Of a DNA stretch of 35,333 bases, positions 7,018 through 15,055 are shown in pieces (within the stretch, counting starts at the first letter, position 1; the number at the start of each line of letters is the position of its first letter). The translations under genes were made by a program, and so were the position numbers. The DNA is from a virus. The DNA is taken from IMG/VR virus record IMGVR_UViG_3300045283_000068, positions 1-35,333 of that record; one strand, written 5' to 3'. Under the pieces are notes generated by a model. It was not told the origin of the DNA. It made no database searches and was given only the letters and a program-made list of their open reading frames with translations.

Positions 7018-8604
7018 GTGGATAAGAAAATAGTTAGTCATCTTTTGGAGTTAAAACTTCGGCGTCAAGCTGAGGATGATTTTTACACCTTTGTTCAGCA
7101 GGCTTGGCATATCATTGAGCCTGGTTCTCCTTTCGTTGGTGGATGGGCAATTCGTGTAATATGTGAGCATTTGGAGGAGGTGTATCATGGCCGAATACGA
7201 AAATTATTGATAAATCAACCTCCGCGTACTTCTAAAAGTTCCCTAGTATCTGTACTTTTTCCTGTGTGGTGCTGGCTAAAGCGACCAAGCGAACAGTTTA
7301 TGTGCGTAAGTTATGCAGAATCTCTAGCAAAACGCGATAACGTAAAGGCTCGTCGTCTTATAAAATCCAGATGGTTTCAGAATCGATGGCCTATGGCGCT
7401 TGCTGAAGATCAGGACACAAAAACATATATTGAAAATACTCAAGGTGGCTATCGGTATGTGACTGGTATTGATGGTTCTGTGACAGGTTTCGGAGCCAGT
7501 ACAATCATTATGGATGATCCAAATTCAGCACGCGATAATAGTGAAGTAATGCTTGAAAGTGCTTTATCATTTTATACAGATGTTCTGCCAACTCGTTTTA
7601 ATGATTTTAAAACTGGAAAGATGATTGTTGTGCAACAGCGCGTTCATCAATCTGATATCAGCGGATGGATATTAGCTAACCAAGCAAAAGAGGTAGTCGC
7701 ACTCATTTTGCCAATGGAATTTGAAGAATCGCGTCGATGTATTACCGTTCCTTTAAAATCTACGAATGGCGAATCATGGCAGGATCCTCGTGAGAATGAA
7801 GGCGATCTTCTGTGGCCAGAGAGATTTGGAGAAAGGGAATTAAAATCCCTTAAAATTGCTCTAGGCGGTGAATATGCCATAGCTGGACAATTGCAGCAGC
7901 GCCCAGCCCCCGCTGCTGGCGGTATGATAAAACGTGCTTGGTGGATGCCATGGAAAGAAGAGTTACCGCCAATAATTCGCTTTACTATCCAAGCATGGGA
8001 TACTGCTACTAGCATAAAAGATAAAGCTGCATATTCTGCTTGTTTAACTTTTGGCATATTTAAAGACGATCATGAGCATGATTGCTTAATACTTCTTGCG
8101 GCTTGGAGAAAAAAGGTTGAATTTCCTGATTTGTATAAGGCAGTGCAGCGTATGGCGAAAGACTATCGGGCTACTTCAGAAGATAGGCCGATAAATTCAA
8201 GATATGCACCAGATTTGATATTGGTAGAAGAAAAATCAAGCGGGGTTCAATTGATTCAAACCCTTAATAAAACTGGTATAACCCTTGTTGGATGGCGTCC
8301 TGATAAGTATGGGGATAAAGAAGAGCGTGTAAGACGGGTAACTCATATATTGGAATCAGGTCGTGTTTATGTACCATATAAAGGGCCTGATTTTACAAAA
8401 CCAAGACAGTATGCTGATTTTTTAATTGGACAAGCGGCCTTATTCCCAAAGGGAGATAGTCGAGATCTTGTGGATTGCCTTACAATGATATTGCAACGCT
8501 GTATCAACTCTGGCTGGATTCTTCATTCTCTCGAACAAAGCGCTGCTCAGGAAACTGAGTGGCGTAGGGAGCATTATGAGACTGAAGGGAAGGCACTTTA
8601 TTAA
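7018..8604 (+). CDS. Terminase large subunit (DNA packaging ATPase/nuclease)
   Basis: This 528-residue protein is the motor that drives phage DNA into the prohead and cuts it. The N-terminal ATPase has Walker A PPRTSKSS (68-75), Walker B TIIMDDP (162-168) and a coupling-type motif near VVQQRVHQSD. The C-terminal RNase H-like nuclease shows AWDTATS with an acidic residue, LVEEKSSGVQL, and a final acidic cluster in RDLVDCLTM. The GTG start has only a weak upstream purine stretch (AAGAAG). The gene is first on the + strand after the sugar cassette and is followed by the portal. A small terminase subunit is not found next to it, so it is probably elsewhere in the genome or beyond the window start. 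Packaging type (cos, pac, direct repeats) cannot be told. Confidence 0.95.
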   Translation: MDKKIVSHLLELKLRRQAEDDFYTFVQQAWHIIEPGSPFVGGWAIRVICEHLEEVYHGRIRKLLINQPPRTSKSSLVSVLFPVWCWLKRPSEQFMCVSYAESLAKRDNVKARRLIKSRWFQNRWPMALAEDQDTKTYIENTQGGYRYVTGIDGSVTGFGASTIIMDDPNSARDNSEVMLESALSFYTDVLPTRFNDFKTGKMIVVQQRVHQSDISGWILANQAKEVVALILPMEFEESRRCITVPLKSTNGESWQDPRENEGDLLWPERFGERELKSLKIALGGEYAIAGQLQQRPAPAAGGMIKRAWWMPWKEELPPIIRFTIQAWDTATSIKDKAAYSACLTFGIFKDDHEHDCLILLAAWRKKVEFPDLYKAVQRMAKDYRATSEDRPINSRYAPDLILVEEKSSGVQLIQTLNKTGITLVGWRPDKYGDKEERVRRVTHILESGRVYVPYKGPDFTKPRQYADFLIGQAALFPKGDSRDLVDCLTMILQRCINSGWILHSLEQSAAQETEWRREHYETEGKALY

Positions 8605-8608
8605 AAAA

Positions 8609-8637
8609 TTGCTTGACATATCCATATAGGTTATAAT
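8609..8637 (+). promoter_or_regulatory. Putative sigma70-type promoter before the portal gene
   Basis: TTGCTT (8609-8614) and a perfect TATAAT (8632-8637) are 17 bases apart in the 59-base gap between terminase and portal. A better -35 match, TTGACA at 8613-8618, is only 13 bases from the same -10 box and so is a poor partner. The start site would lie about 20 bases before the portal ATG. Confidence 0.5.
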
Positions 8638-8663
8638 GCCAAAAAATCACTATAGGTAGTAAA

Positions 8664-11147
8664 ATGGCATACCGCCCTCTACAAGATGTAATTGGAGGTT
8701 CTGGACTAGGAACCCCTATCCCAGACGAATCGGTGATGATGGATGCTCCTCCAGAGGCAGAAGTTGGTGATATTAGCGTAATTGATGATGTAGACGGTGG
8801 TGCGACAGTAATAATCGAACAAAAGAAGCCCGGAAGTAAATCAATACCCCTAGATTTGCCATTTGATGCCAATTTAGCCGAATATATTGATGATTCTGAC
8901 CTTTCTAGCATCGGTCAAGATGTTAAGGAAATGGTTACAAATGACATCGAAACTAACACAAAATGGCGTGATGACTTCAATAATGGGCTAAAATTTCTTG
9001 GTTTTACCCCGGAAGATAGAGATTGGGTATTTAAGGGTGCAAGTGGTGCGTGGGATACTAAATTACTCGAAGGGCTTATTCGGCTTCATGCTGAGATTTT
9101 TGGGGAGCTTTTCCCGGCAGAAGGTCCAGCAGATTGCCGTATTATTGGTGAGGAATTACCACCTGCCGTAGACCAAGCAAGTCGCATCAAGGCGTGGACG
9201 AATTACTACCTTACCCGCGTTGCTAAGGAATATTACGACGATTCTGATCAGATGCTAAACTATGCTATTATGGCTGGATCGGCCTTTCGCAAGAGTTATA
9301 TCTGCCCGGTATTGCGTCGTCCAGTAGCGAAGTACCTAACGCCTAACAATGTGGCCATGTCCTATAATAGCACGAGCATTTACGATGCTGAGCGCTTTAC
9401 GCATATCGACGATGTAACGCCACGCAATATGAAATTGCTGCAAATCGACGGATTTTATCGTGATGTAGATTTACCGATTGGCGATGACAATAATACCGAT
9501 ATTTCCAAAGATGATGTCGATCAGGCGGCTGGTATGGAAAAAACCAGTTCTGTCAATGATCGGTCGTTTGGTATCTATGAAACGATGCTTGATTATGACT
9601 TACCAAATTTTGAGCATCCAGACGGATTGCCGCTTCCTTATAAAATAACTATTGACTCGATTTCTGGTGAAGTTCTGCGTATTGAGCGAAATTGGAAGCA
9701 GAAAAAAGCCGAAACAGAAGCGGTATATGAGAAAAAATTGAATGTTTCCCACTGGAAATTCATGCCAGGGTTCGGGCCTTTTGGTATCGGAATTATCCAA
9801 TGTTTAGGCGGATCCACTGAATCTCGCACCAAAATCAAGCGTATGTTGCATGATTCTGGCGTATTTTCTAACTTTCCGCCGACTATCCGCGTCAAGGGAA
9901 TGCGAATGGAGCATAATAGTGCTGCCTTGAAGCCCGGTGAGAATGTTGAGCTTGATACTGGCGGGATGCCAATTAACCAAGCCGTTCAGCAGATGGCGGT
10001 TAAAGAGCCTTCATTAATGCTTAAAACCATCCATGATGATGACGGTCAGGCTGCTGACAGGCTTATTGGTAACATGGATATTGCTGTTGGTGATGGCAGA
10101 CAGGATGCGCCGGTTGGTACGACTATTGCTCTCTTGCAAGCCGCCAAGAAGCCACAGACAGGTGTTATGCGCCGTATGCATCGTGCGCTCACGCATGAGC
10201 TTGAGAACTTCTTTGAGATGTTTGGTGAGTGGCTGCCTGATGCGCCATATCCATTCCCTGTAGCTGGTGCGATGAAGTCTATTATGCGTCAGGATTTTGC
10301 ACCTACGATGATGCTTACTCCGGTGTCCGATCCTAATGTCATGAGTCAGACGGAGCGCATGTTACGCTCTGAGCAGATTATGAAAATATCTATGCAGATA
10401 CCACCAAATGCTCCGCCTTATCAAATTGAAGCAGCTCGGCGTATGTTTTCAAATATGAAAATAGATAATGTTGATAAACTTTTGCCGCCACCCCCACAGC
10501 AGGCACAACCAGAAGATCCTGTGACGGAAAATATGGGGGCAATGACTGGCAAGCCTATGAAGGCATTTATTCAGCAGAATCATGATGCTCATATTGCGGT
10601 GCACGGGCCTTTGGCTGAAGCTATTCCTGCCATGCAAGCTCATATCAGCGAGCATCAATCTATGAAGTATCGATTAATAATTGAGAATACGCTAGGATTC
10701 CCATTACCGCCAGAAGGTGCTCCGATTGATCCGATGATTCAAGAGCGTATTGCGATGCTTTCTGCTGCTGCAACGCAAAAATGGACTGATGATCAGAAAG
10801 CTAAGAATCCTCCGCCGCCGACTATGGAGCAAATCATGATGGCTGATATCGACGCCAAGCGGGAGAAAGAGAATTTAAGGCACTCTGACGCTATGGCTAA
10901 GATACAGAGTGAGGCAGAAATTCAGAATATTAAATCCGATGATGCCGCGGCACAGAGAGCAGTTGAATTAGATAAGGTGCGCTTGAAAACAATGGCTGAT
11001 GTAGCGCAAAACACACCATCTGGGCTTACCCCGGCTGAGAAAGTTGCTCATATTTCCGGTGAAACTAGTATCGCTGTAGCCAGAATTAAAGCTGGTAGCA
11101 CCACGGGTGAAAAAGAATATGAGTATGAAAAAAAGAAAGGTGATTGA
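8664..11147 (+). CDS. Portal protein (large podovirus-type)
   Basis: This 827-residue protein is assigned as the portal, the ring at the capsid vertex through which DNA is packaged and ejected. The assignment rests on its place directly after terminase and on its sequence. A segment near 90-130 (WRDDFNNGLKFLGF, then a Trp-rich stretch) opens the core. Then follow QMLNYAIMAGSAFRKSYI, the stem/clip-like region with TRIVKRM-type helices (SRTKIKRMLHDSGVF), and RLIGNMDIAVGDG with GTTIALLQ before a helical crown. The last 150 residues are rich in charged helix with many Ala, Gln and Lys (EQIMMADIDAKREKENLRH), probably a coiled coil. The N-terminal 65 residues are acidic and low in structure. It is larger than T7 (about 536) or P22 (about 725) portals. 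A promoter-like sequence precedes it. Confidence 0.85.
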   Translation: MAYRPLQDVIGGSGLGTPIPDESVMMDAPPEAEVGDISVIDDVDGGATVIIEQKKPGSKSIPLDLPFDANLAEYIDDSDLSSIGQDVKEMVTNDIETNTKWRDDFNNGLKFLGFTPEDRDWVFKGASGAWDTKLLEGLIRLHAEIFGELFPAEGPADCRIIGEELPPAVDQASRIKAWTNYYLTRVAKEYYDDSDQMLNYAIMAGSAFRKSYICPVLRRPVAKYLTPNNVAMSYNSTSIYDAERFTHIDDVTPRNMKLLQIDGFYRDVDLPIGDDNNTDISKDDVDQAAGMEKTSSVNDRSFGIYETMLDYDLPNFEHPDGLPLPYKITIDSISGEVLRIERNWKQKKAETEAVYEKKLNVSHWKFMPGFGPFGIGIIQCLGGSTESRTKIKRMLHDSGVFSNFPPTIRVKGMRMEHNSAALKPGENVELDTGGMPINQAVQQMAVKEPSLMLKTIHDDDGQAADRLIGNMDIAVGDGRQDAPVGTTIALLQAAKKPQTGVMRRMHRALTHELENFFEMFGEWLPDAPYPFPVAGAMKSIMRQDFAPTMMLTPVSDPNVMSQTERMLRSEQIMKISMQIPPNAPPYQIEAARRMFSNMKIDNVDKLLPPPPQQAQPEDPVTENMGAMTGKPMKAFIQQNHDAHIAVHGPLAEAIPAMQAHISEHQSMKYRLIIENTLGFPLPPEGAPIDPMIQERIAMLSAAATQKWTDDQKAKNPPPPTMEQIMMADIDAKREKENLRHSDAMAKIQSEAEIQNIKSDDAAAQRAVELDKVRLKTMADVAQNTPSGLTPAEKVAHISGETSIAVARIKAGSTTGEKEYEYEKKKGD

Positions 11148-11172
11148 CATAGCGTAATACATATTGTAAGCT
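11144..11172 (+). promoter_or_regulatory. Putative promoter overlapping the portal stop
   Basis: A perfect TTGACA (11144-11149) is followed after 17 bases by TAAGCT (11167-11172). Only the three most important -10 positions (T, A, last T) match. It would start transcription of the 43-residue gene and the scaffold/capsid genes downstream. Weak evidence, but it shares TTGACATA with the sequence before the portal gene. Confidence 0.35.
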
Positions 11173-11182
11173 ATTGAACATT

Positions 11183-11215
11183 CCTTATCTATATAAGGTA
11201 TATCCTTGCAAGGAG
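11183..11215 (+). promoter_or_regulatory. Four-segment leader around the ribosome site of the 43-residue gene
   Basis: The stem CCTTAT/ATAAGG (11183-11188 with 11193-11198) is followed by a perfect palindrome TCCTTGCAAGGA (11203-11214) that contains the Shine-Dalgarno AAGGAG (11210-11215), 6 bases before the ATG. The order CCTT, AAGG, CCTT, AAGG allows alternative pairings that either hide or free the ribosome site. Stems are short, so any regulatory role is speculative. Confidence 0.35.
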
Positions 11216-11221
11216 TTTAAA

Positions 11222-11353
11222 ATGGTTAAATGCATGAACAGAGGTGGTAAGTCTGGTATGAAGAAGCCTGTGGTGAAAAAGATGGCCGAAGGCGGAGCTG
11301 CTAAATCGCGCAAGGGCTTCCCGATGACAAAGCCCGTTCCTAAAAAAAAATAA
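11222..11353 (+). CDS. Small basic Gly/Lys-rich protein (43 aa)
   Basis: A 43-codon frame starts with ATG at 11222 behind an ideal AAGGAG (spacing 6) and ends with TAA at 11351-11353. The product is very basic, with 14 or so Lys/Arg residues and almost no acidic ones, and ends in PKKK. It contains MNRGGKSG and MAEGGAAKSRK, which resemble the KGG-type motifs near the C-termini of the larger virion proteins later in the window. I do not recognise a named family. A DNA-binding or internal virion role is possible given its charge and its place between portal and scaffold genes. The strong ribosome site and clean spacing make it a likely real gene. Confidence 0.65.
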   Translation: MVKCMNRGGKSGMKKPVVKKMAEGGAAKSRKGFPMTKPVPKKK

Positions 11354-11363
11354 CCAGATCTAA

Positions 11364-11406
11364 GAAAAAGGGAGGGTTAATTTCTTCCCTATTTTCTCGT
11401 TTTTTA
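11364..11406 (+). terminator. Possible intrinsic terminator/attenuator
   Basis: A hairpin can form between GAAAAAGGGA (11364-11373) and TCCCTATTTTC (11386-11396): about ten pairs with one bulged A and a 12-base loop. It is followed within four bases by a run of six T (11400-11405). The stem is AT-rich and modest, so partial read-through into the following head genes is likely. Confidence 0.4.
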
Positions 11407-11420
11407 TCGGTATTTAAATA

Positions 11421-11651
11421 ATGTCTATTCAATCCTTCACCGAAACTCTTCTGGCCAACATCGAAAAGACTTTCGAGAATGAAGCCAATAAACTCCTCAA
11501 CGAAGCCCGGCAGCGCACTGGTAATGAATCCTATACGGCAGGCCGTATGGATGGATTAAGCGATGCTGTAAGGCAAATCCACGAAACTTACGCTCTTTTT
11601 GTCAAATCAGAATCAGACCCAAAGGATGATGATGCCAAATCGCTGTACTAG
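11421..11651 (+). CDS. Small helical protein of unknown function (76 aa)
   Basis: This 76-residue acidic protein is predicted by eye to be almost wholly helical (LLANIEKTFENEANKLLNEA, then DGLSDAVRQIHETYALF). No named motif is recognised. It begins just after a terminator-like hairpin with only a weak ribosome site, and its 3' end overlaps the start of the GroES-like gene by 20 bases. The overlap and the compact setting make it likely real. In many tailed phages a short helical protein lies at this spot between portal and scaffold, often with no known role. Confidence 0.7.
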   Translation: MSIQSFTETLLANIEKTFENEANKLLNEARQRTGNESYTAGRMDGLSDAVRQIHETYALFVKSESDPKDDDAKSLY

Positions 11652-12078
11652 TGATCAAATCTCATTTCTTGATGATAGTGCTCGTCGGGTGGTTGTAGAT
11701 AATATCTCTGCTGAGTTCTGGCCTCATATTCGCGCCAAAGGTCATTATATCGTAGTGAAGCCTTATGTACGCCCTAAAAAAACAGATGAAGTTATGCTGC
11801 CTGAGTCTCTAAGGGATGAGGATATGCACCATAGCGTGGCTGCACAAGTAATTGATATCGGCCCTACAGCTTATATCGATGAAAAATTTTGTGGTGGCGT
11901 AGCATGGGTTGAAATTGGGGACTGGGTGTTCATTCCTCGTGTGGCTGGCGCTCGTGTTGGCATGAAGTCTGCTGATGGGAGCGACACTATTCTTAGAATT
12001 GTGAATGAGGACGATATTATTGCTATTATTAGTGATCCTGCTGAATGGGAAATTCGTATTAATGCAACCAAATACTAG
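11632..12078 (+). CDS. GroES-like (Cpn10-fold) protein, possible head-assembly co-chaperonin
   Basis: Residues about 36-133 of this 148-residue protein follow the GroES pattern. First comes a strand with basic residue and proline (GHYIVVKPY), then a mobile-loop-like stretch ending in VMLPESL (the EVxLP of GroES). Then come a strand and glycine-proline turn (AAQVIDIGPTA), VEIGDWVFIPRVAGARV (GroES has VGDxVLFxxYAGxxV), and a final ILRIVNEDDIIAII matching GroES REDDILAVI. Phage T4 gp31 is the classical phage GroES substitute, which lets GroEL fold the capsid protein. The position directly before the scaffold and capsid genes fits that role. The start at 11632 is chosen because AAAGGA (11621-11626) is properly spaced. 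The upstream TTG at 11599 and two other ATGs are less suitable. Confidence 0.75.
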   Translation: MPNRCTSDQISFLDDSARRVVVDNISAEFWPHIRAKGHYIVVKPYVRPKKTDEVMLPESLRDEDMHHSVAAQVIDIGPTAYIDEKFCGGVAWVEIGDWVFIPRVAGARVGMKSADGSDTILRIVNEDDIIAIISDPAEWEIRINATKY

Positions 12079-12086
12079 GAGAATTT

Positions 12087-13109
12087 ATGGCTGGAAAAGC
12101 TAAAGAAGACGAGATTGAAGATGATGTTGTCATAGTAGAAGAACCTGAAGCAGTAGTTGACGTTGGTGAAATTGACTCTACTGAAGAAGTAAAAAAGGAA
12201 AAAGAACCAGTTGTACAGAAAAAAACTCCGGTTAAAAAACGTGGGAATGATCAGCAAAAACGCCTGAATGAAATATGGTTAGGCCGGAAACAAGCGGAAG
12301 AAGAGGCAAATCGCCAAGCTGCTATTGCTACCCAAGAGCGTGCAAAAAATGCTCAATATGAACAAATCACAGCATCGGCATTAGAAGAAAATATCAATAC
12401 CAAACGTGAGTTGCTTACTGAGCGTCTTGCAAATGCCAAGGATCAGGCGGAAGTTGCCAAAATCACCGCTGAATTAACAAAAGTTGAAGCGCAAGGTGCT
12501 CAAATTGATAGGTATAAAATAGAAAACAAGATTCAGCCACAGAAGCCGCAAGAACAACAGAAGCAAGAGCGCCATCAAGAACCTGCCTCACCAGATGAAA
12601 TCTATGAGCGTATGAGTCCATCTGGTAAAAAATGGCTAGATGAAAATAATGACTGGTATGCTGATGACAGCGAAAATCATGATCCTGAAAAATCTGGAGA
12701 TGTAAAATATTATGCTCAGACACTTGAGCAAGAATTAGTTCGTTCTGGCCGTGGTGCAGAAATTGGAACTCGCTCTTATTTCAACAAGATAAACGATTAT
12801 ATCAAACAGAATTGGAGTGATAATATGCCAGAAGAAACAGACGACGAGGAAGAAGCGCCTAGCGTTCAGCAAAAGAAGAATTATGCAGCTCCCGTAGGTA
12901 ATCGTAACGCACAAACACCTAATCCCGGTTCTCGTAAGGAGTATAAAATATCTCAATCGGAGAAGGAAATGGCTCTTGCTTTGGATATGAAGGACAAAAT
13001 GGGAAATCCACTATCCGATAATGATAAAATCAAAAGATTTATCAATTTACGTGAAAGCGTACCTAGTGATGGGCCGATTTCGATGAAAACCATGAAAAAA
13101 GGAGTTTAG
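12087..13109 (+). CDS. Probable head scaffolding protein
   Basis: This 340-residue protein begins with a very acidic stretch (many Glu/Asp in residues 5-45), then alternates Lys/Glu/Gln-rich helices likely to form coiled coil (about 50-155). A Gln-rich linker follows, and the C-terminal part is charged with SQSEKEMALALDMKDKMG. Scaffolding proteins of podoviruses have this acidic, helical, low-complexity character and lie just before the capsid gene, as here. There is no enzymatic motif. AGGAGA precedes the ATG by five bases. The call rests on composition and position rather than on a specific motif. Confidence 0.65.
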   Translation: MAGKAKEDEIEDDVVIVEEPEAVVDVGEIDSTEEVKKEKEPVVQKKTPVKKRGNDQQKRLNEIWLGRKQAEEEANRQAAIATQERAKNAQYEQITASALEENINTKRELLTERLANAKDQAEVAKITAELTKVEAQGAQIDRYKIENKIQPQKPQEQQKQERHQEPASPDEIYERMSPSGKKWLDENNDWYADDSENHDPEKSGDVKYYAQTLEQELVRSGRGAEIGTRSYFNKINDYIKQNWSDNMPEETDDEEEAPSVQQKKNYAAPVGNRNAQTPNPGSRKEYKISQSEKEMALALDMKDKMGNPLSDNDKIKRFINLRESVPSDGPISMKTMKKGV

Positions 13110-13111
13110 CT

Positions 13112-13618
13112 ATGGGTCGTCCACGCAAAGAAACCCGTGAAACGGCTGCTCGTGCTGCTGTTCCTTCCGATGAATATGTATCACAATTTTACATTGATCC
13201 TTCAAACTTGGATCAAGAAAAATACCACTATAGATGGGTTGAAACCCACTGTATGAACGCTGAAACCACCTCACTTGGTACGGCGTTGCGTGCTGGGTAT
13301 GAGCCTGTAGCATTGGCTGATTTACCCGAATTTGCCAAAACTGCTGAACTTATGGCATCTATCCGTGGACGCAGCCAGAAGGATGAGTATGTTCGTCAAG
13401 GCGATCAAATCCTCATGCGCTGTACTCGTGCTATTTATAATGCGGCACGAAAAGCTGAGCGTAAGGATGCAAAGCAGCAGATGAATCGTCTTGAATGGGC
13501 TGAATCTTCTCAGTCGATTAAAGCACCGACATTTGTTGATCCATCAAGAACTAGCTATTCCCGCACCCAGGAATTGTCTAAAGCCGCTGCAAAAGCCTTT
13601 GCTGAGGATGATGATTAG
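13112..13618 (+). CDS. Conserved phage head-cluster protein, function unknown
   Basis: This 168-residue protein starts with a basic GRPRKETRET tail. It then has a segment EKYHYRWVETH followed by YEPVALADLPEFA and QGDQILMRCTRAIYNAARKAE. A pattern of Tyr-Trp followed by YEPV and a GDxxLMR motif is common in small proteins beside phage capsid genes, where it is usually unnamed. It may be a minor head or neck component. GGAG lies 8 bases before the ATG, and the start is 2 bases after the scaffold stop, so the two are co-translated. The last 10 residues are acidic (AEDDD). Confidence 0.7.
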   Translation: MGRPRKETRETAARAAVPSDEYVSQFYIDPSNLDQEKYHYRWVETHCMNAETTSLGTALRAGYEPVALADLPEFAKTAELMASIRGRSQKDEYVRQGDQILMRCTRAIYNAARKAERKDAKQQMNRLEWAESSQSIKAPTFVDPSRTSYSRTQELSKAAAKAFAEDDD

Positions 13619-13620
13619 CC

Positions 13621-14307
13621 GTGTGGTGTCTTGCGAGTTTAAATCGCCCAGAACAATGTGCTGAAGTTATTGAGCGCTTAAAAAAACACGGATGTTCAAC
13701 TCCAGGGGTTTTGTTTGTAAATACAAACGAAGATGGCGATGGTTCCCTATATAAGAATATCGAACTTCCGCGTGGCTGGCATCTTGAAATCCATTCAAAA
13801 AATATTGGCCTATGTGGAGCAATGAACTGGGTATTCAATAAATATCCGAACGAGCCATTTTACGGGATGATTACTGATGATGAGTTTATCGCTACTGATG
13901 GTTGGGATAAGATTCTAGTGGATTCCGCTGGGGTATGGAATATTTCAAATGGCAATAATGGATGGCAATCTCATAGACGAATACACGGATTTATGACCAT
14001 TGGTGGTGAATTAGCTAGATCAGTAGGATATTTGATGCCACAGGGCTTGTGGCATTGGTATTCAGATGACGTTTGGGAAGCCATCGCTAATAGAGCGGCA
14101 CTTAGGAGATTTTGTCCTGATGTTAAAATAGAAAATAAGCATTGGATGCTTGGGAATGCTGCAAAAGACAAGACATACGAACTCTCAGAATCTCGCAATG
14201 TGCAGGATAGGGAAATTTTCCTGCGCTGGCAGGCTAAAGAACTTCCGTCGATTATGAAGCGTGTGATGGATGGCATAGGAAATCCTACGGTGGTTTATGC
14301 GGTCTAA
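13621..14307 (+). CDS. Glycosyltransferase-like protein (GT-A fold type)
   Basis: This 228-residue protein has the shape of a small GT-A family glycosyltransferase: an N-terminal strand with MWCLASLNRPEQC, a helical region, then YGMITDDEFIATDGWDKIL. Here the acidic pair (TDDEF, 85-89) stands where the metal/nucleotide-sugar DxD lies, followed by GWD. RRIHGFMTIGGELARSVGYL and HWYSDDVWEAIANRA are typical of the acceptor part of a family I know from other phages. The GTG start gives the conserved MWCLA beginning, so it is preferred despite a distant ribosome site. The gene lies between head genes, 3 bases after the previous stop, and overlaps the O-methyltransferase by 11 bases, so they act as a pair. 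The likely target is a virion or host glycan, unproven. Confidence 0.68.
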   Translation: MWCLASLNRPEQCAEVIERLKKHGCSTPGVLFVNTNEDGDGSLYKNIELPRGWHLEIHSKNIGLCGAMNWVFNKYPNEPFYGMITDDEFIATDGWDKILVDSAGVWNISNGNNGWQSHRRIHGFMTIGGELARSVGYLMPQGLWHWYSDDVWEAIANRAALRRFCPDVKIENKHWMLGNAAKDKTYELSESRNVQDREIFLRWQAKELPSIMKRVMDGIGNPTVVYAV

Positions 14308-15034
14308 AAATGCAGTCTGGGATTCTGAAGAATTGGCATCTATCCAGAACAAGGATAGGATGCTTCCTTCGCAGCCATATTTCTCAAAAATGTACAATGG
14401 TAATGATTTTTATGGAAGCATGGAGCGGTTAGTGAGTTCCGTGTGCGAAAAGCCAAATTGGGATATTAAAACAAAAGATGGTGTCACTTATGCAGTTCTT
14501 GGATCGGATCTAAATACGCTTAGGTTTTACCAATTTCTGATTCACTTAAAGCGTTACAAGAAAGTTCTCGAATTGGGAACTTATATTGGCGTGTCTGCTA
14601 TGTACATGGCTGATGCTGGGGCGCATGTTACAACAGTTGAGATGGGCAAGGAATTTTTTAGCATTGCCCAAGAAAATGTTATTACAAATGGATTTCATAA
14701 AAAAATTGATTTGTGTAACGGTGATGCCATTAAGTTTTTAGAGAAAAACAAGGGGCTATACGATTTAATTCTTATTGATTGCGCCAAAGAATATTACAGA
14801 GAACTCTTAGAACTATCCCTGCCACGCCTTTCATCCAATGGCATAATCCTAGTGGACGACGTGTTTTTCCAAGGAGATACGCTAAATAATAGCCCTACTT
14901 CTGAAAAGGGAATAGGTGTTAGGAATATGCTAGATTATGTCACTACTTTAGAGGGGTATGAGAAGGTGATATTACCATTAGGCAACGGACTTCTTCTGGT
15001 GCAAAAATTTCCGCTTGACACTAATTGTAGATAA
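14297..15034 (+). CDS. O-methyltransferase (family 3, SAM-dependent)
   Basis: This 245-residue protein matches the catechol/caffeoyl-CoA O-methyltransferase group. SAM motif I is VLELGTYIG (90-98), and the acidic end of strand 2 is VTTVEM (Glu115). LILIDCAKEYY carries the metal-binding Asp161, and GIILVDDVFF carries the Asp pair (187-188) used in this family. The first 75 residues hold helices typical of the acceptor cap, including FYGSMERL. It overlaps the glycosyltransferase start-to-stop by 11 bases. Together they may add and then methylate a sugar. Its 3' end carries the promoter for the capsid genes. It differs from the methyltransferase at the window start, which is a different subfamily. 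Confidence 0.85.
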   Translation: MRSKNAVWDSEELASIQNKDRMLPSQPYFSKMYNGNDFYGSMERLVSSVCEKPNWDIKTKDGVTYAVLGSDLNTLRFYQFLIHLKRYKKVLELGTYIGVSAMYMADAGAHVTTVEMGKEFFSIAQENVITNGFHKKIDLCNGDAIKFLEKNKGLYDLILIDCAKEYYRELLELSLPRLSSNGIILVDDVFFQGDTLNNSPTSEKGIGVRNMLDYVTTLEGYEKVILPLGNGLLLVQKFPLDTNCR

Positions 15035-15042
15035 TATATATT
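15015..15042 (+). promoter_or_regulatory. Promoter before the capsid genes
   Basis: A perfect -35 TTGACA (15015-15020) and TATATT (15037-15042, five of six -10 bases) are 16 bases apart. The -35 lies inside the last codons of the O-methyltransferase. It is the strongest promoter candidate in the window and would give a transcript with an approximately 110-base leader before the decoration and major capsid genes. Confidence 0.6.
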
Positions 15043-15055
15043 GATATTAATACTT

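Noticed and set aside
8613-8637. Promoter made of TTGACA with TATAAT
   Set aside because: Spacing is only 13 bases, too short for sigma70. The overlapping TTGCTT with 17-base spacing is preferred.
13621-15034. DNA-modification function for the glycosyltransferase/methyltransferase pair
   Set aside because: The methyltransferase belongs to the O-methyltransferase group rather than a DNA methylase and has no target-recognition domain or NPPY/PC motif. Nothing else points to DNA bases as target.
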